Of a stretch of DNA of 24,033 nucleotides, positions 6,402 to 13,341 are shown piece by piece. The stretch comes from JBOGDS01 sp050743075 (lineage in GTDB: Bacteria > Actinomycetota > Actinomycetes > Jiangellales > Jiangellaceae): assembly GCA_050743075.1 (NCBI GenBank), contig JBOGDS010000059.1, positions 1-24,033 of the forward strand. The letters are read 5' to 3'. Position 1 is the first letter of the stretch. Every line of letters starts with the position of its first letter. The notes beneath the pieces were generated by a model, which had not been told where the DNA came from, did no database searches, and was given only the letters and a program-made list of their open reading frames with translations. The position numbers and the translations under genes are program-made.

Positions 6402-7502
6402 ATGACGGTCGCCGAAGCGGCGCCTGCGAGCCGGCGGCATTCGGTCTTCCACCGGCTGCAGGTCTCGTCCGTGGAGCGGCTGACCGACGACGCCGTCGCG
6501 GTCAGTTTCGATGTGCCGCCCGAGCTTGCCGACGAGTACCGCTTCGCCGCCGGGCAGCATGTCAACGTCTCGGTGCCGGGCGGAGACGACGTCCGGCGCA
6601 GCTACTCGATCTGTGCACCGGCCGGGTCGGGACTGCTGCGGATTGCGGTCAAGCGGATCCCGGAGGGCACCTTCTCGGCCTACGCTCTCTCGACGCTCGC
6701 CCCCGGCGACGAGCTCGACGTCATGACGCCGGCGGGCCGGTTCAGTCCGACGCTGGACGCGGCGCACGCCAAGCATTACGTCGCGGTCGCCGCCGGCAGC
6801 GGCATCACCCCCGTGATGTCGATCGTCGCGACCGTCCTCGAGGCCGAGCCGGGGAGCCGGGTCACGCTGATCTACGCGAACCGGACCAGCCAGTCGGTGA
6901 TGTTCCTCGACGACCTGGCCGACCTCAAGGACGTCCACCCGACGCGACTGCAACTGCTGCACGTGCTGTCGCGCGAGGAGCAGGAGGCGGAGCTGCTCTC
7001 GGGCCGGATCGACCAGGACCGGCTCGAAAGGCTCCTCGACAGCCTGGTCCCGCCGGAGTCGGTCGACGAATGGTACCTGTGCGGCCCGCACCGGCTGGTC
7101 ACCATGACCCGCGACGTGCTGCTGCGCCGCGGCGTCGACCGGGCGCACGTCCATGCGGAGCTGTTCCACGTCGGTGACCTGCCGCCGCGACCGGCACCGT
7201 CGGTCACTCCGGAGGACGCGCGGGCCAGTGAGGTCACGGTCGTCCTGGACGGGCGGCGCAGCACCGTGGAGATCACCGACTCGGACGAGACCGTGCTGGA
7301 GGCCGTGCTGCGGGTTCGGAACGATGCACCGTTCGCCTGCAAGGGCGGGGTGTGCGGCACCTGTCGCGCCAAGCTCCTGGACGGCAAGGTCGAGATGGAG
7401 CGCAACTTCGCCCTCGAGGACGACGAGCTCGGCGCGGGCTACGTGCTGACGTGCCAGTCGCATCCGTCGACACCGTCGGTGTCACTCGACTACGACGCCT
7501 GA
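6402..7502 (+). CDS. paaE: phenylacetyl-CoA epoxidase reductase PaaE
   Basis: The 366-residue reductase passes electrons from NAD(P)H through FAD and a 2Fe-2S cluster to the PaaA diiron centre. Domains in order are: an FAD domain with RSYSIC (66-71) and a GTFSAY element (89-94); a nucleotide domain with GSGITPVMS (132-140) and LCGPH (226-230); and a plant-type ferredoxin domain with C313-x4-C318-x2-C321 and C351. All cluster cysteines are present and the length is normal. ATG 6402 abuts the paaD TGA without a gap. The last 13 bases overlap the convergent membrane-protein gene. It closes the operon; no ligase or hydratase follows. Confidence 0.96.
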   Translation: MTVAEAAPASRRHSVFHRLQVSSVERLTDDAVAVSFDVPPELADEYRFAAGQHVNVSVPGGDDVRRSYSICAPAGSGLLRIAVKRIPEGTFSAYALSTLAPGDELDVMTPAGRFSPTLDAAHAKHYVAVAAGSGITPVMSIVATVLEAEPGSRVTLIYANRTSQSVMFLDDLADLKDVHPTRLQLLHVLSREEQEAELLSGRIDQDRLERLLDSLVPPESVDEWYLCGPHRLVTMTRDVLLRRGVDRAHVHAELFHVGDLPPRPAPSVTPEDARASEVTVVLDGRRSTVEITDSDETVLEAVLRVRNDAPFACKGGVCGTCRAKLLDGKVEMERNFALEDDELGAGYVLTCQSHPSTPSVSLDYDA

Positions 7503-7978
7503 CCGCGGGGCGCCACCGCCATTCGACCGGCATCGGTCGCGGGCTCGGCCGGGTAGAGGAGCAGCGATGCGCTGCGTGCGGCGTCGATGGCGGGAGCGCC
7601 GGCGATCAGGACCACTCCGAGTGCCGCGATGCCGGCCCCCGCTCCGGCGTCGCGCAGCACCGGCCAGGTGACCGCGCCGATCGACCCGACCACCGTCAAG
7701 ACCGCCATGTAGTCGGGCGCGTCGAGGATCCACTTCGGCACCCGGTCGGTCAGCACACAGACCGTTCCGACGACGCCGCCCAGCACAGGTCCGGCGACCA
7801 GGCCGCCGAAGGCACCCAGGAGGACGAGCTGGACCGGCCCGATGCCCGCATCGAGCATGATCGCGAGCGGAACGCCGCCGAGGATCGCTGCCAGGGTTCC
7901 CCACACCGGGCCGTGGGTCAGGCCCCAGCGCGTGAAGCGGCCGATGGTCCCCCGCATGACCATGTTTCCAGAGTGCAC
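7490..7978 (-). CDS. small membrane protein, unknown function
   Basis: The 162-residue product is not recognised. It has about four hydrophobic segments (near 27-46, 49-75, 90-107 and 111-130), rich in Gly, Ala and Val, and a soluble tail. The GTG at 7978 gives MHSGNMVMRG as N-terminus. ATG at 7963 is an alternative: CACTCT ends 6 bases before it and could serve as a poor -10 box for a leaderless start. The 3' end overlaps paaE by 13 bases in convergent orientation, so it is not part of the paa operon. No functional inference is possible from context. Confidence 0.65.
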   Translation of the reverse strand: MHSGNMVMRGTIGRFTRWGLTHGPVWGTLAAILGGVPLAIMLDAGIGPVQLVLLGAFGGLVAGPVLGGVVGTVCVLTDRVPKWILDAPDYMAVLTVVGSIGAVTWPVLRDAGAGAGIAALGVVLIAGAPAIDAARSASLLLYPAEPATDAGRMAVAPRGQAS

Positions 7979-8212
7979 CGTCCGCAGCGTTTTCGCAGGA
8001 CATTCTGCGTGTCGCGCCTGATTCGTGACCTGATGTGCGCGCCGGTGTCACGCGCAAGACGTCTGGCCGCAACCGAAGGCCGCCGCTCGTGGGGCTACAG
8101 CACCAGCAGAGCGCCTTGGATCACGCTGCTCGCGCGACGACGACGCGTTCTTCCTGCCGAGCAGCTGCCCCTCGGCGCGGGTCGGTTCCAGTGGCCCGCC
8201 GGGCACCGTCGT

Positions 8213-8235
8213 TAGGCTGCTGGTGACGACTCACC
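8213..8235 (+). promoter_or_regulatory. thyX -10 box and short leader hairpin
   Basis: TAGGCT at 8213-8218 predicts a start near 8226, so thyX would have a short leader of about 25 bases with GGGGAG ahead of GTG 8252. GGTGA (8222-8226) and TCACC (8231-8235) form a small 5-bp inverted repeat around the expected start. The rest of 7979-8212 shows no gene that I can support. Confidence 0.4.
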
Positions 8236-8251
8236 GAGGGGAGACGAAGGC

Positions 8252-9010
8252 GTGCCGGTGACGGAGAACAGGACTGGCCCGGAGGTCGTACGAGGCCAGC
8301 AGATCGACTTCCGCAGTGACGTGACCGTGGAGCTCGTCCGGTCGAGCGCGCATGACTCCGACGTGCTGTTCGCCGCGCGGGTCTCGACGAAGGGCGAGCA
8401 GTCCCTGGAAGACGTCGAGGCGGATGCCGAACGTTCGAGGGGCCTCATCAACTTCCTGGTGCGTTCCAGACACGGGAGTCCCTTTGAACACAACTCGATG
8501 ACGTTCTACGTCCACGCGCCGATCTTCGTGTTCCGTGAGCACATGCGGCACAGAATCGCGAGCTACAACGAGGAGAGCGGGCGGTACCGGGAGCTGCGGC
8601 CGGTCTTCTATGTGCCGGGTCCCGACCGCAAGCTCGTCCAGGAGGGGAAGCCGGGGCACTACGTCTTCGTCGACGGCACGCCGGAACAGGACGCGCTGGT
8701 CGACGCGGAGACCCGACGGGTCTGTACCGAGGCGTACGCGGCCTACCAGCGGATGCTGGCCGCGGGAGTCGCCCGTGAGGTGGCCCGCATCGTGCTGCCG
8801 GTCACGATCTACTCGTCGATGTACGTCACGTTCAACGCGCGGTCGCTGATGAACTTCCTGTCGTTGCGGACCACGCGGGAGGAGTCGAGGTTCCCGTCGT
8901 TCCCGCAGCGCGAGATCGAGATGGTGGCCGAGAAGATGGAGCGGGAGTGGGCCCGGCTGATGCCGCTCACCCACGCCGCGTTCGAGGCGAACGGGCGAGT
9001 CGCGCCCTGA
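8252..9010 (+). CDS. thyX: FAD-dependent thymidylate synthase ThyX
   Basis: The 252-residue enzyme makes dTMP from dUMP using methylene-THF, NADPH and FAD. The ThyX signature RHR-x2-S-x4-S-x-RY is complete: R99 H100 R101, S104, S109, R111 and Y112 in RHRIASYNEESGRY. The FEHNSMTFYV block (78-87) and the C-terminal RSLMNFLSLRTTREESRFPS block are also normal. It replaces ThyA-type synthesis or supplements it. The start is GTG 8252 with a purine-rich GGGGAG upstream. Its last 44 bases overlap the convergent glycosylase gene. The place upstream of dapA is the common actinobacterial arrangement, here split by that opposite-strand gene. Confidence 0.97.
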   Translation: MPVTENRTGPEVVRGQQIDFRSDVTVELVRSSAHDSDVLFAARVSTKGEQSLEDVEADAERSRGLINFLVRSRHGSPFEHNSMTFYVHAPIFVFREHMRHRIASYNEESGRYRELRPVFYVPGPDRKLVQEGKPGHYVFVDGTPEQDALVDAETRRVCTEAYAAYQRMLAAGVAREVARIVLPVTIYSSMYVTFNARSLMNFLSLRTTREESRFPSFPQREIEMVAEKMEREWARLMPLTHAAFEANGRVAP

Positions 9011-10196
9011 GCATCGGCGCGAGGTCGCCGCGGTCGCCCACCTCGACCCGGTCCAACCCGAGCCAGGCCGCCATCCGACCCAGGTCGGCCGCCAGTGCGT
9101 CGACGACGGCGTCGCGGTCCGCGCCGGGCTCGGCGAAGGCGCCGGGAACGGACAGCGCGCCGGCCGTGCGCTCGGCCTTGGCGTCCACCCGCGCAACCAT
9201 CGATTCGCCGAGGAGGTACGGCAGCACGTAGTAGCCGTACTCGCGTTTCGCCGCCGGCGTGTAGATCTCGCTGCGGTACCGGAAGCCGAACAGGCGCTCG
9301 GTGCGGTCACGCTCCCAGATCAGCGAGTCGAACGGGGACAGCAGTGCCCTGGCCGCCACCGCGATCGGCGCCGGTGCCTCCGGATGGAGGAATGCCGGGT
9401 CTTTCCACCCCTCGACGTCGACACGGTGCAGCCTGCCCTCGTCGGCCAGGTCCGCGACGAGCCGCGACGCCTTGGTGCTGCCCGGGAACGTCGTGCGCTC
9501 GGAGACCCCTGGGACGCCCTGTCCGATCTTGAAGTAGTCGACCAGATCCTTGGCCGTCCCGACACCCAACGCGGCTGCCGCGACGACGAGCAGATCGCGG
9601 CGTGCGTCGTCACGCTCCGGCGTCGGTAGCGACCAGATCTCCGCGGGTATCACCCGCTCGGCCACGTCGTAGACCTGTGCCAGCCCGCGCCGGTCGGCCA
9701 CGGCGAGGCGTCCGGACTGGGTGAGCCAGGTGAGCGCCTGCTTGCCCGGGGCTCCCTCGAACCGGTCGCGCCGCTTGCCAGGCTCCGAGAGCTCGGCCGG
9801 CGTGAGCGGCCCACGGTCTGCGACCTCCGACAGCACGGCGTCCACGTAGCCGGCCGGGAGACCGCGCGTCCACCGGCCGTCGCCGGCGAAGGCCGCCATC
9901 CGCCAGCGCAGTAGCGGGTGCAGCGTCACCGGCAGCAGCGACCACTCGTGCCCGACGTACTCGAACAGCTCGCGCCGCTCGTACACCAGCTCGTCCAGCG
10001 AGGTCAGCGGGTAGGGACCCAGCCGGGAGAAGGCGGGGAGGTACTGGCTGCGGACCAGCACGTTGATCGGGTCGACCTGGATGACCTGGAGCCGGTCGGC
10101 GATCGACCGCGGGGTCGCGCGGCCGGCATCGGGTTCGCCGAATCCCTGGGCCGCCAGGGCGACCCGGCGGGCATCCACGCGAGTCAGGCTCGTCAT
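8967..10196 (-). CDS. AlkX/YcaQ-family winged-helix DNA glycosylase
   Basis: The 409-residue protein belongs to the HTH_42/DUF1006 family of winged-helix DNA glycosylases that open interstrand crosslinks or remove bulky alkylated bases. The catalytic loop is LQVIQVDPINVLVRSQYLPA. Q40-V41-D42 fits the Q-x-D motif of the YcaQ/AlkX branch rather than the Q-x-Q of AlkZ toxin-resistance enzymes, which favours general alkylation or crosslink repair. The later LLSPFDSLIWERDRTERLFG and REYGYYVLPYLLG blocks are also typical. The start is ATG 10196, with CAGGCT about 10 bases upstream. It runs against thyX with a 44-base overlap and is divergent from dapA over a 44-base gap. No biosynthetic cluster is adjacent. 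Confidence 0.88.
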   Translation of the reverse strand: MTSLTRVDARRVALAAQGFGEPDAGRATPRSIADRLQVIQVDPINVLVRSQYLPAFSRLGPYPLTSLDELVYERRELFEYVGHEWSLLPVTLHPLLRWRMAAFAGDGRWTRGLPAGYVDAVLSEVADRGPLTPAELSEPGKRRDRFEGAPGKQALTWLTQSGRLAVADRRGLAQVYDVAERVIPAEIWSLPTPERDDARRDLLVVAAAALGVGTAKDLVDYFKIGQGVPGVSERTTFPGSTKASRLVADLADEGRLHRVDVEGWKDPAFLHPEAPAPIAVAARALLSPFDSLIWERDRTERLFGFRYRSEIYTPAAKREYGYYVLPYLLGESMVARVDAKAERTAGALSVPGAFAEPGADRDAVVDALAADLGRMAAWLGLDRVEVGDRGDLAPMLRARLARSPRTRRG

Positions 10197-10227
10197 GACA
10201 CGGCTGAGCCTGCCATGCCGCGGGCGG

Positions 10228-10233
10228 TAGCCT
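10228..10233 (+). promoter_or_regulatory. -10 box of dapA, leaderless
   Basis: TAGCCT followed by 7 bases and the dapA ATG at 10241, so the dapA-rnj mRNA should begin at the ATG. No clear -35 box. It lies in a 44-base divergent gap with the glycosylase gene. Confidence 0.5.
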
Positions 10234-10240
10234 TCCGACC

Positions 10241-11149
10241 ATGCCTGACGATCCCACCACCCGCCCCGCGGCTCCGTTCGGTCGCGTGCTGACCGCCATG
10301 GTCACGCCCTTCGACCACGACGGCCGCCTCGATCTCGAGGGCGCTGCACGGTTGGCCACCCACCTCGTCGACGACGGGTGCGATGGGCTGGTCCTCAGCG
10401 GCACGACGGGGGAGAGCCCGACGACGACCGAGGCGGAGAAGGAACAGCTGATCCGCGCCGTCCTCGACGTGGTGGGTGACCGGGCGGCCGTCGTCGCCGG
10501 CGTCGGTACCTACGACACCCGGCACACGGTCGAGCTCGCGCAGCAGGCCGAGAAGGCCGGAGCTCATGGCCTGCTCGTCGTGACGCCCTTCTACAACCGC
10601 CCACCGCAGGAGGGCCTGGTCCAGCACTTCACTGCTGTCGCGGACGCGACCGCGCTGCCGGTGATCCTGTACGACATCCCCGGCCGCTCCGGCGTTCCGA
10701 TCACGACCGAGACGCTGGTCCGCCTTGCCGAGCACGACCGGATCGTGGCGGTCAAGGACGCGAAGGACGACCTGTACGAGTCGTCCTGGGTACTGGCGCG
10801 CACGGACCTCGCGTACTACTGCGGCACCGACGCGCTCAACCTCGCCCACCTCACCCAAGGCGCCGTCGGGATGGTCAGCGTGGTGGCTCATGCGGCGGCC
10901 GCGGAGTATGCGGCGATGGTCCGGGCTGTCGACGCGGGTGACCTCACCGAGGCGATCCGCGTGCATCGGTCCCTGCTGCCCGCCGTGCGCGGGATCATGA
11001 CCCGGACCCAGGGGGCGATCATGGCCAAGGCGGCTCTGCAGCTCGCCGGCGTGCTGCGGAGCCGGGCGATGCGCCTGCCCCTGGTCGCCGCCACGGACGA
11101 GCAGGTCGAACTGCTGCGGACGGACCTCATGGAGGCAGGCCTGCTGTGA
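10241..11149 (+). CDS. dapA: 4-hydroxy-tetrahydrodipicolinate synthase DapA
   Basis: The 302-residue TIM-barrel aldolase condenses pyruvate with aspartate semialdehyde, the first committed step to diaminopimelate and lysine. Catalytic residues are visible: Schiff-base lysine K172 (IVAVKDAKDD), Y144 (ILYDIPGRS), T55-T56 in SGTTGESPTT, and R149. The length is normal. ATG 10241 is leaderless behind TAGCCT. The TGA overlaps the rnj GTG by four bases. Pairing of dapA with rnj is a widely conserved actinobacterial operon; the cause of the coupling is not known from sequence. Confidence 0.97.
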   Translation: MPDDPTTRPAAPFGRVLTAMVTPFDHDGRLDLEGAARLATHLVDDGCDGLVLSGTTGESPTTTEAEKEQLIRAVLDVVGDRAAVVAGVGTYDTRHTVELAQQAEKAGAHGLLVVTPFYNRPPQEGLVQHFTAVADATALPVILYDIPGRSGVPITTETLVRLAEHDRIVAVKDAKDDLYESSWVLARTDLAYYCGTDALNLAHLTQGAVGMVSVVAHAAAAEYAAMVRAVDAGDLTEAIRVHRSLLPAVRGIMTRTQGAIMAKAALQLAGVLRSRAMRLPLVAATDEQVELLRTDLMEAGLL

Positions 11150-12834
11150 GCCATCCCCACCCGGAGCTCACCACGCCGCCGCCGCTGGCCGGGGGTGGCC
11201 TGCGCATCGTCCCGCTCGGCGGTCTCGGCGAGGTCGGCCGCAACATGACGGTCTTCGAGCATTCCGGGCGGCTCCTCGTCGTCGACTGCGGCGTGCTCTT
11301 TCCGGAGGACCACCAGCCCGGCGTCGACCTGATCCTGCCGGACTTCGACTACATCCGGGACCGCCTCGACCAGATCGAGGCGGTCGTGCTCACCCACGGC
11401 CACGAGGACCACATCGGCGCAGTGCCGTTCCTGCTCCGCGAGAAGCGCGACATCCCGATCGTCGGGTCCCGGCTGACGCTGGCGCTGGTCGAGGCCAAGC
11501 TCACCGAGCACCGCATCGACGCCTACCAACTCGAGGTGGCCGAGGGCCGAACCGAGCGGTTCGGCCCCTTCACGGTCGAGTTCCTCGCCGTCAACCACTC
11601 CATCCCCGACGCGCTGGCTTTGGCGATCCGCACGAAGGCCGGCGTGGTCCTGCACACCGGCGACTTCAAGATGGACCAACTGCCGCTGGACGGTCGGCTG
11701 ACCGACCTCAACGGCTTCGCCCGGCTCGGCGACGATGGGGTCGACCTGTTCATGGTCGACTCCACCAACGCCGAGGTGCCGGGGTACAACGCGCACGAGC
11801 GCGACATAGCGCCGGTCCTCGACCGGGTGTTCGCCGAGGCGCCGCGCCGCGTCATCGTCGCGTCGTTCGCGAGCCACATCCACCGGGTCCAGCAGGTGCT
11901 CGATGTAGCCGTGGCGCACGGCCGCAAGGTCGCGTTCGTCGGGCGGTCGATGGTGCGCAACATGGGGATCGCCCGCGACCTCGGCTACCTCGACATACCC
12001 GGCGGCACCCTGGTCGACCTGAAGGGCCTGCACGACCTCGCGCCCGAGGAGGTCGTGCTGATGTCGACCGGCTCGCAGGGCGAGCCGATGGCCGCATTGT
12101 CGCGCATCGCCAACCGTGACCACCCGGCGATCAGCATCGAACCGGGCGACGTCGTCGTGCTGGCGTCGTCGCTCATCCCCGGCAACGAGAACGCCGTGTC
12201 CCGGGTCATCAACGGCCTGACCCGGTGGGGCGCCACCGTCGTGCACAAGGGCAACGCGATGGTGCACACGTCCGGTCACGCCAGCGCCGGCGAGCTGCTC
12301 TACGCCTACAACCTGGTGAAGCCCCGCAACGTCATGCCGATCCACGGCGAGACGCGGCACCTGCACGCGAACGCGGGCGTGGCGGTGAGCGCGGGCGTGC
12401 CGCGAGACCGGGTCGTGCTGGCCGAGGACGGCGTGGTGGTCGACCTCGCCGCAGGTGTCGCACGTGTGGTTGGCGCGGTGCCGTGCGGTTATGTCTATGT
12501 CGACGGCTCGAACGTCGGCGGCGTCGCCGAGGCGTCGCTGAAGGATCGGCGGATCCTCGGCGAGGAGGGTTTCATCTCGGTCGTCGTCGTCGTCGACTCC
12601 GTCACCGGCAAGGTCACCGGCGGGCCGGAGATCCACGCCCGCGGTTTTGCCGAGGACGACAGCGTGTTCGACGAGATCAGGCCGGAGATCGCCGAGGCGC
12701 TGGAGAAGGCGGCGGTCGCCGGGGGAGCGGACACGTACCAGCTCCAGCAGACGATCCGGCGAACCATCGGCCGCTGGGTCAGCGGCCGATACCGGCGCCG
12801 TCCGATGATCATCCCGGTCGTCGTGGAGTCCTGA
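11146..12834 (+). CDS. rnj: ribonuclease J
   Basis: The 562-residue metallo-beta-lactamase/beta-CASP nuclease combines 5'-3' exonuclease and endonuclease action on RNA. Zinc ligands are seen in LTHGHEDHIG (H84, H86, D88, H89), VNHSIPDALAL and HTGDFKMDQ. The beta-CASP part has VASFASHIHRVQQ and SGHASAGEL, followed by PIHGETRHL. The C-terminal domain runs to VVVES. The start is GTG 11146 inside the dapA stop (GTGA), so translation is coupled. In actinobacteria RNase J works beside RNase E in rRNA maturation and decay. A hairpin at 12843-12868 follows the stop codon. Confidence 0.97.
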   Translation: MSHPHPELTTPPPLAGGGLRIVPLGGLGEVGRNMTVFEHSGRLLVVDCGVLFPEDHQPGVDLILPDFDYIRDRLDQIEAVVLTHGHEDHIGAVPFLLREKRDIPIVGSRLTLALVEAKLTEHRIDAYQLEVAEGRTERFGPFTVEFLAVNHSIPDALALAIRTKAGVVLHTGDFKMDQLPLDGRLTDLNGFARLGDDGVDLFMVDSTNAEVPGYNAHERDIAPVLDRVFAEAPRRVIVASFASHIHRVQQVLDVAVAHGRKVAFVGRSMVRNMGIARDLGYLDIPGGTLVDLKGLHDLAPEEVVLMSTGSQGEPMAALSRIANRDHPAISIEPGDVVVLASSLIPGNENAVSRVINGLTRWGATVVHKGNAMVHTSGHASAGELLYAYNLVKPRNVMPIHGETRHLHANAGVAVSAGVPRDRVVLAEDGVVVDLAAGVARVVGAVPCGYVYVDGSNVGGVAEASLKDRRILGEEGFISVVVVVDSVTGKVTGGPEIHARGFAEDDSVFDEIRPEIAEALEKAAVAGGADTYQLQQTIRRTIGRWVSGRYRRRPMIIPVVVES

Positions 12835-12842
12835 GTCCGCCC

Positions 12843-12868
12843 GGGCTCCGTTGCCCGAACGGGGGCCC
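12843..12868 (+). terminator. hairpin after rnj
   Basis: Arms at 12843-12852 and 12858-12868 pair with one G-U pair and one bulged G around the loop GCCCG, starting 8 bases after the rnj stop. There is no T tract, so it may be a terminator of the actinobacterial type or an end-protecting stem. Confidence 0.45.
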
Positions 12869-12869
12869 G

Positions 12870-13304
12870 CTATCCGGAGGCCGTGAGCCGAGCGCCGCGC
12901 ATCCGTCTCCTCCTCGAGCGTCGAGCGGCCCATGGAGACGCGGTACAGATCGGCGGTTCGACTGCGGACGACGAGATCGAGCGGACATCCCGGGTGGTCG
13001 AGGCACATCGACACCTCTCGCCGTTCGAGGAGCAGCCACGGGCGTTCGGCGCCGCGATCGACGATCGGAACTCGATCAGGATTCGCTGGGCCGGTGGCGC
13101 GTCCCGGTCGACGTGGCGGGAGATCCACGGGCTGAGCAGCTCCGGATCCAGCTCGGCGGGGGTTGGATCCGCCATGATCCAGCGCGCCACCCAAGCGCCG
13201 ACGGCACCGAGGACCGGCCGCAGCTCCTCGCCGGCCTGCGTGAATCGATGGCCGGTGCCGTCGGAGTCGCTCCTGAAGATCAACGGGGTTGTCGGCGTGT
13301 GACG
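12870..13304 (-). pseudogene. decayed HxlR-type transcriptional regulator (C-terminal part only)
   Basis: On the minus strand one frame reads TPTTPLIFRSDSDGTGHRFT, QAGEELRPVLGAVGAWVARW and TPAELDPELLSPWISRHVDR down to APNAR. The next frame continues PWLLLERREVSMCLDHPG, PLDLVVRSRTADLYRVSMGR and STLEEETDAR. Joined, they match the end of the winged helix and the SCP2-like C-terminal domain of HxlR-family regulators with the RHVDRDA-P motif. About one base is missing near 13042-13043. The N-terminal DNA-binding half is absent: the remnant starts at the ftsK promoter with no start codon. It cannot encode a working regulator. Domain memory, not a search, supports the call. Confidence 0.7.
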
Positions 13305-13329
13305 CGAGGTACGCAAGTGTTTCGCGGGG

Positions 13330-13335
13330 TAGCCT
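13330..13335 (+). promoter_or_regulatory. -10 box of ftsK, leaderless
   Basis: TAGCCT followed by 6 bases and ATG 13342. It decides the ftsK start, since no ribosome-binding sequence is visible there. It stands at the edge of the regulator remnant. Confidence 0.5.
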
Positions 13336-13341
13336 CCGATC

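Noticed and set aside
5576..7177. 533-codon open frame on the plus strand across paaC-paaE
   Set aside because: Arg/Pro-rich translation in the wrong frame of three certain paa genes; no family pattern.
8053..8210. About 50-codon minus-strand frame in the gap before thyX
   Set aside because: It has a GTG and open frame but low-complexity composition, no ribosome-binding site and no recognisable family.
8222..8250. Riboswitch in the thyX leader
   Set aside because: Only a 5-bp hairpin and about 25 bases of leader are present, too little for any known riboswitch.
10888..13194. 768-codon open frame on the minus strand opposite dapA/rnj
   Set aside because: It is an antisense shadow of GC-rich coding DNA: His/Asp/Arg-rich, no domains, and fully overlapped by two certain genes. 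Only its first part contributes to the HxlR remnant.
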